Of a DNA stretch of 64,000 nt, positions 34,382 to 45,122 are shown piece by piece. The notes under the pieces are model-generated. The model saw only the letters and a program-made list of their open reading frames with translations, was not told the DNA's origin and did no database searches. The stretch lies in the NCBI GenBank assembly GCA_004570955.1, contig SPPL01000006.1:47597-111596 (forward strand), read 5' to 3'. The translations under genes were made by a program, and so were the position numbers. The DNA is from Jeotgalicoccus nanhaiensis (GTDB lineage Bacteria > Bacillota > Bacilli > Staphylococcales > Salinicoccaceae). Position 1 is the first letter of the stretch. Each line of letters begins with the position of its first letter.

Positions 34382-35320
34382 TTATTTATTTTTAAATATT
34401 TCATCGATATATTCAACATCTTCCGGGTCCAGTTCAATATCAGCGGCACGCATATTTGCTTTAATCTGCCCGCCTTTTTTCGCTCCCGGTATAATCACAT
34501 CGAGCGATGGTCTCGTTAAATAAAATGCGAGTACTATCTGCGCTGTATCTTCATCGTATTTTTTAGCAAGTTCTTTTAATTTCTCTACCTTTTTCAAATT
34601 GTCTTTAAATTGGTCTTCCTGATAAAACGGCAAGTTACTCCGTAAATCTGCAAATTCTGTATTTTCATCGTATTTGCCTGCAAGCAGCCCTGCTGCCAGC
34701 GGGAAGAAAGGAATAAAAGTAATTTTATTTGCTGAAGTGTAATCGAGCATCTCGTCTTCCGCTTCGCGGCTGAACAGATTGTATTCGTTTTGTATTACAT
34801 CAACATGATTGTTCTTATTCGCTTCCGCCAGCTGTTCGACAGTAAAATTCGATACGCCGATCGCTTTAATTTTCCCCTGCTCTTTCATTTCATAAAGCGC
34901 CTCGACCGCTTCATCTTTCGGAGTGTCTTCATCGGGCTTATGAATATAAAACAAATCAATATATTTAGTCTGCAGTCTGTCCAGTGCATCGTCCACTGCC
35001 TGTTTTAAAAATTCCGGCGAGTTGTCGATGACCATATCACCGTTATCGAGTTCACGCTGTGCTGCTTTCGTTGCTATAACTATATCTTCTCTTTTATACT
35101 CTTTTAAAACTTCGCCAATCAGTTCTTCAGAACGTCTCGGTCCGTATATAAATGCAGTATCGAGCATCGTCACTCCTGCATCGAGTGCATCTCTGACAGT
35201 CTGTTTACCCTCTTCTTCATTCACATCGCCGTATAAATTATAGCCGCCGACAAAATTTGTCCCGAGAGCGATTGGATGTACTTTAATTCCCGATTTACCT
35301 AACTCAACTAGTTCTGTCAT
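34382..35320 (-). CDS. Aldo/keto reductase (IolS-like)
   Basis: A 312-residue NADPH-dependent oxidoreductase of the aldo/keto reductase family. The catalytic tetrad is visible: Asp in LDTAFIYG with its Tyr, Lys in IVIATKAA and His in LFYIHKPD. The C-terminal VIIPGAKKGGQIKAN contacts the cofactor. Similar to Bacillus IolS/YccK; substrate unknown. AGGAGG precedes the ATG. It is a single-gene unit. Confidence 0.9.
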   Translation of the reverse strand: MTELVELGKSGIKVHPIALGTNFVGGYNLYGDVNEEEGKQTVRDALDAGVTMLDTAFIYGPRRSEELIGEVLKEYKREDIVIATKAAQRELDNGDMVIDNSPEFLKQAVDDALDRLQTKYIDLFYIHKPDEDTPKDEAVEALYEMKEQGKIKAIGVSNFTVEQLAEANKNNHVDVIQNEYNLFSREAEDEMLDYTSANKITFIPFFPLAAGLLAGKYDENTEFADLRSNLPFYQEDQFKDNLKKVEKLKELAKKYDEDTAQIVLAFYLTRPSLDVIIPGAKKGGQIKANMRAADIELDPEDVEYIDEIFKNK

Positions 35321-35471
35321 TTTGCATACCTCCTGAAATTAAATACATTATAGTATCTTTCCGTTTTAACAATCCGCCAAACATAGCGGATGGTGCAGAT
35401 TTACCTTGCAGTAAAGCGGTTTTTTTAGCATACTATAAAGGAGTGGAAAACTATTTAAGGAGTGTTTTTTA

Positions 35472-36362
35472 ATGAATCAGGAGCAACTTGAAAAAGTAAA
35501 ACAAGGTCATGGTTTTATTGCCGCACTTGACCAGAGTGGCGGAAGTACGCCAAAAGCTTTAAAAGCATATGGTGTTGATGAAGATCAGTATACTAACGAA
35601 GATGAGATGTTCGATCTCGTTCATGAAATGCGTACACGCATCGTAACTTCACCTTCATTTACTTCTGATAAAGTCCTCGGCGCAATTCTGTTTGAACAAA
35701 CGATGGACCGTGAAGTAGAAGGACAGTACACTGGTGATTATTTAGCTGATAAAGGCATTGTGCCATTCTTAAAAGTCGACAAAGGACTTGCAGATGAGGA
35801 AAACGGTGTGCAGCTTATGAAACCTATACCGGGTCTTGAGGATTTATTAGCACGTGCAAACGATCGTCACATTTTCGGCACGAAAATGCGCTCCAACATT
35901 CTTTCTGCAGACAAAGAGGGAATTACTGCCGTTGTAGAACAGCAGTTTGAAATCGGTAAACAGATTATCGCTGCAGGTTTAGTACCGATTATCGAGCCAG
36001 AAGTCAGCATTAATGCCGGAGACAAAGAAGAAATCGAAGAAATTTTAAGAGATGCAATTTTGGAAGAGTTAAACGGACTTGCTGAAGATGAACTTGTAAT
36101 GCTGAAGCTTACACTTCCTACTGTACCTAATCTGTACAAAGAACTCGTAGATCACCCTAACGTGATTCGCGTTGTGGCACTTTCAGGCGGTTACACGAGA
36201 ACTGAAGCAAATAATATGCTGAAAGAAAACGAAGGTATTATCGCGAGCTTCTCACGCGCATTATCAAGCGACTTAAATGCAAATCAGTCTGCTGAGGAAT
36301 TTGACAGCAAACTATCTGAAGCAATTGATTCTATTTTCGATGCATCAGTGAATAAAAAATAA
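35472..36362 (+). CDS. fda: Fructose-bisphosphate aldolase, class I
   Basis: A 296-residue Schiff-base aldolase, the same length as the Staphylococcus aureus class I enzyme, cleaving fructose 1,6-bisphosphate in glycolysis. [24 protein letters not shown] and the Schiff-base Lys in [12 protein letters not shown] are clear. TTAAGGAGTG precedes the ATG. It is monocistronic, and the next gene follows a terminator. Confidence 0.95.
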   Translation: MNQEQLEKVKQGHGFIAALDQSGGSTPKALKAYGVDEDQYTNEDEMFDLVHEMRTRIVTSPSFTSDKVLGAILFEQTMDREVEGQYTGDYLADKGIVPFLKVDKGLADEENGVQLMKPIPGLEDLLARANDRHIFGTKMRSNILSADKEGITAVVEQQFEIGKQIIAAGLVPIIEPEVSINAGDKEEIEEILRDAILEELNGLAEDELVMLKLTLPTVPNLYKELVDHPNVIRVVALSGGYTRTEANNMLKENEGIIASFSRALSSDLNANQSAEEFDSKLSEAIDSIFDASVNKK

Positions 36363-36371
36363 GTAAACTTT

Positions 36372-36398
36372 AAGACAATGGCCTGCCATTGTCTTTTT
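36372..36398 (+). terminator. Terminator of fda
   Basis: Arms AAGACAATGG / CCATTGTCTT, 4-base loop and six T. It ends only 18 bases before the next start codon, so leaky read-through could also supply the downstream gene. Confidence 0.88.
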
Positions 36399-36415
36399 TA
36401 TAAGGGGAGAAAATC

Positions 36416-36961
36416 ATGAAAGCACTACTGAATATCGACTATACTTACGACTTTGTTGCGAATGACGGCAAACTCACCGCAGGTAAACCCGCACAGGAAC
36501 TTCATGACTATATCGTGACCACGACTCGTGAATTTATCAGTAACGGAGATTATACTGTGTTCGCTATTGATGCCCACCAGGAAAATGATCCGTATCATCC
36601 TGAAACGAAACTGTTTCCGCCTCATAATATTATTGGGACAGAAGGACGGGATTTGTACGGTGAGCTGGAAGACCTTTATCAGAATTATAAAGTTCAGGAA
36701 AATGTATACTATACCGATAAAACCCGCTACTCCGCTTTTCTCGGAACCGATGTGGAACAGCGCTTAAGAGCAAGGGGGATTACTGAAATCCATTTAGTCG
36801 GCGTATGTACCGATATTTGTATTATGCATACTGCAGTTGATGCTTATAATAAAGGCTTTGATATCGTTGTTCACAGAGACGGTGTGGCCAGTTTTAATCT
36901 GGATGCACACGATGTGGCACTCGCCCACTTTGAAAACTCATTGGGTGCGAAGATTGTATAA
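36416..36961 (+). CDS. Isochorismatase-family hydrolase, nicotinamidase-like
   Basis: A 181-residue cysteine hydrolase. Catalytic Asp8 (NIDYTYDF), Lys102 (TDKTRYSAF) and the Cys of GVCTDICI (C135) are present. The metal-binding DAHQENDPYHPE is typical of nicotinamidases, so nicotinamide to nicotinate in NAD salvage is the best guess (pncA function). Other isochorismatase relatives would lack that metal motif. AAGGGGAG precedes the ATG. Confidence 0.82.
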   Translation: MKALLNIDYTYDFVANDGKLTAGKPAQELHDYIVTTTREFISNGDYTVFAIDAHQENDPYHPETKLFPPHNIIGTEGRDLYGELEDLYQNYKVQENVYYTDKTRYSAFLGTDVEQRLRARGITEIHLVGVCTDICIMHTAVDAYNKGFDIVVHRDGVASFNLDAHDVALAHFENSLGAKIV

Positions 36962-37013
36962 TATATAATTAACTTGAATTTGCTGTCCGATGATTCCAGT
37001 TCATGTGACCGCA

Positions 37014-37061
37014 AAAACCCGTACAGCTGACTCTCTTAAAGGAATCCGCTGTACGGGTTTT
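37014..37061. terminator. Bidirectional terminator
   Basis: Perfect 14-bp arms AAAACCCGTACAGC / GCTGTACGGGTTTT with a 20-base loop, between convergent genes. Confidence 0.9.
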
Positions 37062-37069
37062 ATCTAATT

Positions 37070-38509
37070 TTAAAATGTCGATAATCCAGTAAATTCCTGG
37101 ATTCTGTACATCATCGTTTTAAATAGTGACGCTTCTGCTTTTTCTTCATAGTTAAGCGTATACTCCGCACCGTCATTCATCCACAGGCGGTCGTAATATG
37201 CAGTGATTTCTCCAGTAAATTCACTACCCTGCGGCGCCGTCACTACCACGTTTGTTTCCAGATTATAATTATCCAGATTCCGCCTTGTAAAGTTAGCCGA
37301 TCCGCCGTTAAATATAACTTCATCCGCAGTTTCCAGCATGATAAACTTCGCGTGATACTGTTCCCCGCTCGATTTATACCAGCGGATATTCGGCTGAGTG
37401 TCATGATTCATCAGCTCATCGGCCACAGGTCTGTTCGGCACGCCATTTTTTTCGTTACCGAAAGCATCCTGGTTAATATCAAGTATCATATTGAGTTCCA
37501 CACCACGGTCGAGTGCTGTTTTAAGTGCCTCGATAATATCTCTGTCAGATAAGTAGAACAGTCCTATATTTAAAATATCATCCGGGCCGGCACTGTTCAC
37601 TATTTCCAGTATATTATCCTTTATCTTTTTCTCGGTAATCAGCTTTACAGTATACTGCCCTTCACTCCCTTCAGCTTTTTCAGGCATTTTATCAGCAAAA
37701 TCGCTGAAAACACGCGTATTTCCTCCGCTGAAATTCACTACTGCGCGTTCTGATTCCAGCATATCGTAGAGAATATCTCCGCTTAGTTTCACAGCGATAT
37801 TCGAATGATGCGCACTTGCATCATGCGGGTTTGCCGACGAAATAAGACCATTCTTTTCATTAATAATTAATTTTCTGTGATTAGCCTTAAAATTCAACAT
37901 CGTTAAATAAGAACGTATATTTACTTCCGGACCTTGCGGTCTTAATGCGTTCATCAGCCACTGGTCTTCAGACGTTCCGAACCATTGAAAATAAGTTCTG
38001 TAAAAGCCTGAATACAACGGATTAGAGTCCCGCAATTTCGAAAGATCGGTAAATATGACTTCTATTCCAGCCTCTTTTAGCTGTTCAATATGCGGCGGTG
38101 TATACGTATCGTAGAAAGTATTAATTCTATCTGTGATAAAGATTATATCCATATCTGGATTTTCTTCCTTTTTAGCTGTCAATTTATCTGTTAAATTTTG
38201 AGACAATGGCGGAAAGTCCAGGGTGTCGTGGTTATAATCATCGTTAAATAAAAACATATCAAGGACCAGAAATTCTTCCGCTTCATCAATCATCGTATAA
38301 ATCTCTTCAAAAATTTCCTGCTCTTCTGTTATTTCGTTATTCTCTGTATATGTAAGATCGTATAAAAATTCCGCATCGTCTGTTTGATATTCTTCAGACT
38401 CGTACGATACTCCTGACGGTACCGGTACAAAATAACGCACACCTGCAACAACGAGCGGTATAAGTATTAATACAGCAAAAACAAGTAAGAAAAAATATCG
38501 TTTTTTCAT
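37070..38509 (-). CDS. Phospholipase D-family membrane protein
   Basis: A 479-residue protein with an N-terminal membrane helix (residues about 5-27) and two PLD half-sites: NHRKLIINEKNGLISSANPHD and YHAKFIMLETADEVIFNGGSANFT, each with HxK and a downstream Asn. It is related to cardiolipin synthases but has a single anchor helix. The catalytic domain probably lies outside the membrane. Lipid or phosphodiester transfer is likely; the substrate is unknown. Confidence 0.85.
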   Translation of the reverse strand: MKKRYFFLLVFAVLILIPLVVAGVRYFVPVPSGVSYESEEYQTDDAEFLYDLTYTENNEITEEQEIFEEIYTMIDEAEEFLVLDMFLFNDDYNHDTLDFPPLSQNLTDKLTAKKEENPDMDIIFITDRINTFYDTYTPPHIEQLKEAGIEVIFTDLSKLRDSNPLYSGFYRTYFQWFGTSEDQWLMNALRPQGPEVNIRSYLTMLNFKANHRKLIINEKNGLISSANPHDASAHHSNIAVKLSGDILYDMLESERAVVNFSGGNTRVFSDFADKMPEKAEGSEGQYTVKLITEKKIKDNILEIVNSAGPDDILNIGLFYLSDRDIIEALKTALDRGVELNMILDINQDAFGNEKNGVPNRPVADELMNHDTQPNIRWYKSSGEQYHAKFIMLETADEVIFNGGSANFTRRNLDNYNLETNVVVTAPQGSEFTGEITAYYDRLWMNDGAEYTLNYEEKAEASLFKTMMYRIQEFTGLSTF

Positions 38510-38601
38510 AATCCACCCCTGTAATTAATAGTATTAATTTACACTTATCTCTATTCTAACAAAGAAAGATTGCGAAAGTGATAAGATATTTTTCGTATAG
38601 A

Positions 38602-38610
38602 TGGTATAAT
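38602..38610 (+). promoter_or_regulatory. Extended -10 promoter of the pseudouridine synthase gene
   Basis: TGGTATAAT is a perfect extended -10, about 30 bases before the start codon. No good -35 is seen at the usual distance. Confidence 0.5.
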
Positions 38611-38640
38611 ATAACTTACGAATTTTAAGGAGTGAAATGT

Positions 38641-39318
38641 GTGAACATTAATGTACTGTACGAAGATAACCATTTACTCATTGTCGATAAGCCGGTTAAC
38701 ATCCCTGTCCAGGAAGATAGTTCAGAAGATAAAGACTTATTAACTATGTTAAAGGAATATATTAAAGAAAAATACAATAAACCCGGAGCGGTTTATTTGG
38801 GGCTGGTTCATAGATTAGACCGCCCTGTCGGCGGAGCTGTCGTTTTTGCCAAAACTTCAAAAGCAGCGTCACGTCTGTCGAATGAAGTTCGCCTTCAAAA
38901 TTTCGACCGCGAGTATCATGCTGTTGTAGAGAATCATCTGGATCAGAAAAAAGGCACTTTAACGAATCATTTATTTAAAGATGCAAAGAAAAATATTTCC
39001 AAAGTGGTTCATAAAAACCACCGCGGTTCAAAAATGGCCAAGCTGGATTATGAAACTGTTGATGAAAACAGACAATTTTCACTTGTAAAAGTGAAGCTTC
39101 ACACAGGCCGGTCACATCAGATCCGTGTGCAGCTGTCGCATTTCGGACATCCATTGTTCGGCGACCAAAAATATAATAAGAATGCAAAAGTCGGTCAGCA
39201 GATTGCCCTTTACTCAACTTATCTGCGTATTAAGCATCCTACGAAAGACGAGTACGTGGAAGTTCACTGCAAGCCGCCTGAAACATTCCCTTGGAGTGAT
39301 TTTAATGTGTCTTATTAA
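38641..39318 (+). CDS. RluA-family RNA pseudouridine synthase
   Basis: A 225-residue RluA-type synthase that isomerises uridine in rRNA or tRNA. Catalytic Asp is in HRLDRPVGGAVVFAKT; TGRSHQIRVQLSH and GDQKY are family motifs. It lacks an N-terminal S4 domain. The start is GTG at 38641, 8 bases after AAGGAG; an earlier GTG at 38632 overlaps that site. It overlaps the next gene by 14 bases. Confidence 0.9.
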   Translation: MNINVLYEDNHLLIVDKPVNIPVQEDSSEDKDLLTMLKEYIKEKYNKPGAVYLGLVHRLDRPVGGAVVFAKTSKAASRLSNEVRLQNFDREYHAVVENHLDQKKGTLTNHLFKDAKKNISKVVHKNHRGSKMAKLDYETVDENRQFSLVKVKLHTGRSHQIRVQLSHFGHPLFGDQKYNKNAKVGQQIALYSTYLRIKHPTKDEYVEVHCKPPETFPWSDFNVSY

Positions 39319-40078
39319 TTTTAATATCGGAACGCACAAAAAATATAAAATGGTGTTTGCGGCGAACCGTGATGAATTTTATTCACGGCCGACCGCACCG
39401 ATGTCCTATTGGGAAGACCATCAGAATATTTTAGGCGGCCGTGATTTAAAAGCAAAAGGCACCTGGCTTGCGGTATCAAAATCAGGTAAAATAGGAGCAT
39501 TGACTAATATCCGGACGCCAAAAGAAATGACCTTGAAAGCTGAAAAGTCCCGCGGGGAACTGATTGTCAATTACCTGCTGTCAGAAGAAAGTCCTAAAGA
39601 ATATTTAACAAACCTTTCGGAATACAGCAGTGACTATGCAGGCTTTAATCTGCTTACAGGTACTCCTGATGAACTTTATTACATGAACAATTACGATAAC
39701 AAGATCTCACGTGTAACTGAAGGCACGCACGGGCTGTCCAATGAATATTTGGATACACCTTGGCCTAAAGTCGTTATCGGAAAAGAAAAGCTGGATGAAG
39801 TCTTGTCAGAAGATGAAGTAGATATAGATGCTTTATTTAATCTGCTCCGCATCGATACCGAGGCAGCAGATGACATCGTTCAAAAAACGGGTGTCGAGTT
39901 TGAACTCGAAAAGAAATTATCCCCGCTGTTTATCGATATCCCTGATTTTGATTACGGCACCAGATGCTCCACTGTCGTTCTTTTCGACCATCAGAACAAC
40001 ATTACATTGATTGAGCGCACCTTCAAAAACGGTGCCTTAACCGGTGAAATTACTGAGACGATATCAGTCAATAAATAA
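39305..40078 (+). CDS. NRDE/TANGO2-family protein
   Basis: A 257-residue protein of the NRDE (Ser-rich/TANGO2) family. It begins with Met-Cys (MCLINFNIG) and carries AANRDEFYSRPTAP, GGRDLKAKGTWLAVS and TNIR, the family hallmarks. The N-terminal Cys suggests an Ntn-hydrolase-like maturation, but the bacterial function is not established. The ATG at 39305 follows GGAGTG inside the previous gene. Confidence 0.88.
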   Translation: MCLINFNIGTHKKYKMVFAANRDEFYSRPTAPMSYWEDHQNILGGRDLKAKGTWLAVSKSGKIGALTNIRTPKEMTLKAEKSRGELIVNYLLSEESPKEYLTNLSEYSSDYAGFNLLTGTPDELYYMNNYDNKISRVTEGTHGLSNEYLDTPWPKVVIGKEKLDEVLSEDEVDIDALFNLLRIDTEAADDIVQKTGVEFELEKKLSPLFIDIPDFDYGTRCSTVVLFDHQNNITLIERTFKNGALTGEITETISVNK

Positions 40079-40081
40079 AAA

Positions 40082-40117
40082 AACAGGTTCGCAAACTCCC
40101 TGTCAAAAAAACTAAGG
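40082..40117 (+). promoter_or_regulatory. PreQ1-I riboswitch
   Basis: Stem ACAGG / CCTGT encloses GTTCGCAAACTC, followed by the A-rich tail AAAAAAACTAAGGAG, the class I preQ1 aptamer layout. The tail contains the queT ribosome site, so preQ1 binding should block translation. It begins 3 bases after the upstream stop, with no separate terminator. Confidence 0.92.
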
Positions 40118-40129
40118 AGATTTACTATT

Positions 40130-40579
40130 ATGAATATCAGAGACATAGCTATTAATGCTGTCTTAGCGGCAATTTATGTCGCACTTACTGTAATTAACCC
40201 GATTGGCACTGGAGCGATTCAATTCAGAATCAGTGAAATACTTTGTGTCATTCCATTTTTTAACCGAAAATATATACCGGGAATGGTACTGGGTGTCGGT
40301 ATTGCAAATATTTTCTCAAGCCTCGGTTTAATCGACGTCGTTGTCGGTGTAACTATATCGGTAATTGCCTATACATTAAGTTATTTTATAAAAAACGTCT
40401 GGATAAACGCCCTGCAGTACAGTGTCCTTGCAGGACTATTTGTGGCACTGGCCCTGTATTTAGTTCTTGGACTGCCGTACTGGTTCAGTGCAGCAACAGT
40501 TGGACTGTCGACGCTGATTACGACATTTATCGGCACGTTTATATTTAAAAAAATCGGCCATAGAATTTTGCCGGAATAA
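40130..40579 (+). CDS. queT: Queuosine-precursor ECF transporter S component
   Basis: A 149-residue membrane protein with five to six helices: MNIRDIAINAVLAAIYVALT, an EILCVIPFFNRKYIPGMVLG loop and GLIDVVVG. These fit the QueT family of energy-coupling-factor substrate-binding subunits. It would import preQ0/preQ1 or queuine using the shared EcfA/A'/T module encoded elsewhere. The preQ1-I riboswitch upstream supports the assignment. Confidence 0.93.
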   Translation: MNIRDIAINAVLAAIYVALTVINPIGTGAIQFRISEILCVIPFFNRKYIPGMVLGVGIANIFSSLGLIDVVVGVTISVIAYTLSYFIKNVWINALQYSVLAGLFVALALYLVLGLPYWFSAATVGLSTLITTFIGTFIFKKIGHRILPE

Positions 40580-40583
40580 AAAA

Positions 40584-40616
40584 ATTACGCCCCCATATAA
40601 ATGGAGGCGTATTTTT
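40584..40616. terminator. Bidirectional terminator after queT
   Basis: TACGCC/GGCGTA and CCAT/ATGG arms with one mismatch and a 4-base loop, A-rich upstream and six T downstream. Confidence 0.85.
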
Positions 40617-40629
40617 TATCTGGTTGCTA

Positions 40630-41901
40630 TTATTTAGTTTCAGGTGGTGTGCCTTCAGCATTGCCCGCAATTGCGTCAATCTGAATTAGAGCATCTTCCT
40701 GCAGTGCTGAAACGCCGACAACTCTTCTTGCTGGCGTGCCTTCAGGGAAGAATTCTGCGTAAACTTCGTTGACTGCATCCATATCTGCAAGGTCTTTAAC
40801 GAAGATATTTACTTTAACCATATCTTCCATTACGTGGTCAACGCTTTCGATAACCGCTTTAATGTTATTTAAAGCCTGTTTAGTCTGTTCTTTAATGCCG
40901 CCTTCAACTAATTTACCAGTTGCAGGATCGATTGGCAGCTGAGCTGACAAGTGGTTGTAGTGTGAGAATGCTACAGTTTGTGTAGATAAGCTGTCCACTG
41001 GCGAATTTTCAGTATTATTCGCTTTAATCACGATACCGTGTCTGTCTTCGATAGCCTGAGGCGGCGTACCGTCACCGTGAGATACGACTGCTTCGATTTG
41101 TACAGAAGCACCCATTTCCAAGTCTGCTGCCTGAACAACAGTACGAGCTGGTACATATCCTACAGTTCTCGCGATAGAAGAATCCGGGAAGAACGCAGAG
41201 TAAACTTCGTTAACCGCTTCAACATCCGCAAGGTCTTTAACGAAGATGTTTACTTTAACGATGTCATCAAATGGTACATCGATGCTGTTTAAGATTGCTT
41301 TAATATTTTTTAAGCTTTGTGCAGTTTCTGCTTTGACCCCGCCTGTAACGATTCTGCCTGTTGCAGGATCGATTGGCAGCTGAGCTGTAATATTGTTGTA
41401 GTGTGAAAATGCTACAGTTTGTGAAGATAAAGCATTTGCCGGTGCATTCGCAGTGTGGTTTGTTAATTTAATTAAATCTCCAGCCTGCGGTGCATTAGGA
41501 ATTGTACCTACACCATGTGATACAAGCGCTTCAACTTGAACTTCAGCACCCATTGGCAGAGCATTAACCGCTACATTCGTACGCGCTGGTACATATGTCG
41601 GGAAGAATGTGTGGAACACTTCGTTCACAGCATCTACATTCTGGATATCTGTAACGAAAACTGTGATTCTTACGATATCGCTCATTACGTGGTCGAAGTT
41701 TTTAAGAATTGCTTCGATATTTTTAAAGCTTTGTTCAGCCTGCGCTTTAACGCCGCCTTCTGCTAATTGTCCAGTTGAAGGATCGATTGGCAGCTGTGCT
41801 GATAAATTGCTGTAATGTGAAAACGCTGCTGACTGAGAAGACTCGTCAAACTTCGGTGCGTTATCCGTATTAGTTGGTGCTACTGCATTATAGTCACTCA
41901 T
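40630..41901 (-). CDS. Three-domain RidA (YjgF/UK114) protein
   Basis: A 423-residue protein made of three tandem RidA domains (about 1-140, 141-295, 296-423). Each repeats AFSHYxNxxAQLPIDPxTG and a PAR motif (R107, R253, R392). RidA enzymes deaminate reactive enamines/imines such as 2-aminoacrylate and use this Arg. The partner acidic residue is Glu in domains 1 and 2 (E124, E270) and Asp in domain 3 (D409). Normal RidA is about 125 residues and trimeric, so this may be a trimer in one chain. Domain 2 has a short insert before PAR. AAAGGAG precedes the ATG. Confidence 0.88.
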   Translation of the reverse strand: MSDYNAVAPTNTDNAPKFDESSQSAAFSHYSNLSAQLPIDPSTGQLAEGGVKAQAEQSFKNIEAILKNFDHVMSDIVRITVFVTDIQNVDAVNEVFHTFFPTYVPARTNVAVNALPMGAEVQVEALVSHGVGTIPNAPQAGDLIKLTNHTANAPANALSSQTVAFSHYNNITAQLPIDPATGRIVTGGVKAETAQSLKNIKAILNSIDVPFDDIVKVNIFVKDLADVEAVNEVYSAFFPDSSIARTVGYVPARTVVQAADLEMGASVQIEAVVSHGDGTPPQAIEDRHGIVIKANNTENSPVDSLSTQTVAFSHYNHLSAQLPIDPATGKLVEGGIKEQTKQALNNIKAVIESVDHVMEDMVKVNIFVKDLADMDAVNEVYAEFFPEGTPARRVVGVSALQEDALIQIDAIAGNAEGTPPETK

Positions 41902-41944
41902 AAATAATATGCTCCTTTAAAGTTAGGTTTATTTGAAATATATA

Positions 41945-41959
41945 ATCAACAAAGTTGAT
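41945..41959. promoter_or_regulatory. Palindrome upstream of the three-domain RidA gene
   Basis: ATCAAC-AAA-GTTGAT, a perfect inverted repeat 44 bases before the start codon, where an operator could sit. Nothing else identifies the regulator. The rest of 41960-42091 shows no gene. Confidence 0.3.
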
Positions 41960-42091
41960 GACTTATCCTGCTGATAAATTATAAAATATATACTTCATTA
42001 TCCACCTTACATCAAGAACAAATAAATAGAATTGTCATATAACACATTTTCATCTGTTCATTTTATTGCTTCCTACAATTATAGAATTAAA

Positions 42092-42133
42092 AAAGGTCTT
42101 CCAAAGGTTAAGAAACCTTATGGAAAACCTTCC
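42092..42133 (-). terminator. Terminator of groESL region (upstream RidA side)
   Basis: Minus-strand hairpin with AAGG/CCTT base, TTCCA/TGGAA middle and AAGGTT/AACCTT top around TCTT, followed by TTTTTT. It terminates groEL transcription. Confidence 0.85.
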
Positions 42134-42170
42134 TTTAACACATATTAAATGAGAAATTGACTGACTGTTA

Positions 42171-43817
<1,647 letters not shown>

Positions 43818-43835
43818 TTATATGCGATGTTTATA

Positions 43836-44120
43836 TTATTCAATTACTGCTAAAATTTCTGATTCAGATAAAATTAAATAGTCATTATCTCCATGCTGGA
43901 CTTCTGTGCCTGCGAATTTTGCATAGACAACTCTGTCGCCTTCTTTAACTTCAAGATCTACTTTTGTACCATTTTCAAGTATACGTCCTGAACCGACTGC
44001 GACTACAGTACCTTCCTGCGGTTTTTCCTTTGCGGAATCAGTCAGAATGATACCGCTCTTTGTTGTTTCTTCTTTTTCTGTTAAATCTACAACTACACGA
44101 TTTCCAATAGGTTTTAACAC
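43836..44120 (-). CDS. groES: Co-chaperonin GroES
   Basis: The 94-residue Hsp10 lid of Gro[14 protein letters not shown], the mobile loop [14 protein letters not shown] and the end [15 protein letters not shown] are typical. The start is GTG at 44120, 8 bases after AAGGAGGG; a longer frame to 44177 would run through the promoter region and is rejected. A CIRCE element lies 50 bases upstream. Confidence 0.97.
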   Translation of the reverse strand: MLKPIGNRVVVDLTEKEETTKSGIILTDSAKEKPQEGTVVAVGSGRILENGTKVDLEVKEGDRVVYAKFAGTEVQHGDNDYLILSESEILAVIE

Positions 44121-44170
44121 GGAAATGCCCTCCTTATTAATCTTAAATTCAATAAAATTAACTGCATGGT

Positions 44171-44197
44171 TTGGCACTCATCAATATTGAGTGCTAA
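44171..44197 (-). promoter_or_regulatory. CIRCE element (HrcA operator)
   Basis: TTGGCACTC-N9-GAGTGCTAA, one base off the canonical inverted repeat. It lies between the groESL promoter and groES, the usual place for HrcA repression. Confidence 0.95.
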
Positions 44198-44210
44198 CAA
44201 TAATTATAAT

Positions 44211-44227
44211 AATCAAACTTGGTCAAA
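44211..44227 (-). promoter_or_regulatory. Candidate CtsR box upstream of groESL
   Basis: Heptads AATCAAA and GGTCAAA, spaced by three bases on the plus strand, match the CtsR repeat (A/GGTCAAA) with one mismatch in the first. The site overlaps the likely -35 region. Dual CtsR/HrcA control of groESL is known in staphylococci. Confidence 0.6.
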
Positions 44228-44309
44228 ATTGCAAGCGATAAGATTGTATTACTTTTGAGTTTCCCCTTTTTAATGTAAGATAAAATTATTGATTATTGGA
44301 GGTTTAAAC

Positions 44310-45074
44310 TTGAGACGCGTATACAGTATATTAATTATTTTAACATTCCTTGCGGTACAATTCGCACTGCTTCCTGTCGGCTTAGTTTTCACAGCTATGG
44401 ATCCCTCACTCGGACCCGGAGAACTCGTTGAAAAACTGATGCCGTATCAGGTCCTTACTTTCGGACTTGGAGCAGTTATTGTAGTCATTATCGGGAACCT
44501 GCATAAGAATAAGAACAGAATAGAACTTGGCAAACAGACAGACAGCCTGCTGACAACAGTCTGGATTATCGGTGGGGTATTCCTAGCCTATATGTCACAA
44601 ATTGCGGCAGGCCTCATTAATATCTACGTCCTTGGAAATCCGGTCGAAAGTCAAAATACGACAGAAATTGTCGATATGATTTTCAACTCTCCCTGGATGA
44701 TTCTGGTCGTTGTATTATTCGGACCGATTATTGAAGAGTATGTGTTCAGAAGAGCAATCTTCGGTGAAATTTACGAACTGTTTCCTATGAACAGTACAGC
44801 ACAGAAAGTACTCGCATTTTTAATTGCGGGACTTGTGAGCGGATTAATCTTCGCGGTGGCTCATGCTGACTTTACACATATCCTGATTTATTTATCGATG
44901 TCTTATGTTTTCAGTTTTTTATATGTCATTACGGGACGCTTGTTTGTACCAGTAATGGTGCACATTATTATGAACGGGCTCGTGGTCCTGATTCAAACCG
45001 TCTTCGCAGACTTTTTAGAAGAGGCAGAACAAATGCAGAATCAGCTGAATGCAATCATTTCACTGTTTATGTAA
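44310..45074 (+). CDS. CPBP-family intramembrane metalloprotease (YdiL/MroQ-like)
   Basis: A 254-residue membrane protein of the CPBP/Abi family with about seven helices. Catalytic motifs are IIEEYVFR (EExxxR), the following FAVAHADFTH and HIIMN near the C-terminus. It starts with TTG at 44310, 7 bases after GGAGG. Position divergent from groES matches Bacillus ydiL. Staphylococcal relatives such as MroQ process or export peptides; the substrate here is unknown. Confidence 0.88.
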   Translation: MRRVYSILIILTFLAVQFALLPVGLVFTAMDPSLGPGELVEKLMPYQVLTFGLGAVIVVIIGNLHKNKNRIELGKQTDSLLTTVWIIGGVFLAYMSQIAAGLINIYVLGNPVESQNTTEIVDMIFNSPWMILVVVLFGPIIEEYVFRRAIFGEIYELFPMNSTAQKVLAFLIAGLVSGLIFAVAHADFTHILIYLSMSYVFSFLYVITGRLFVPVMVHIIMNGLVVLIQTVFADFLEEAEQMQNQLNAIISLFM

Positions 45075-45082
45075 ATATTTTG

Positions 45083-45119
45083 AGCCGGGTTGCTTGTTTC
45101 AGGCACTTCGGCTTTTTTG
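45083..45119 (+). terminator. Terminator of the CPBP protease gene
   Basis: AGCCG/CGGCT base with an imperfect GGTTGC/GGCACTT upper stem, followed by six T. Array III starts 4 bases later. Confidence 0.75.
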
Positions 45120-45122
45120 TTG

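Noticed and set aside
39125..39304. Longer start for the NRDE protein
   Set aside because: This stretch is the pseudouridine synthase gene in another frame; the family begins Met-Cys at 39305 with a ribosome site.
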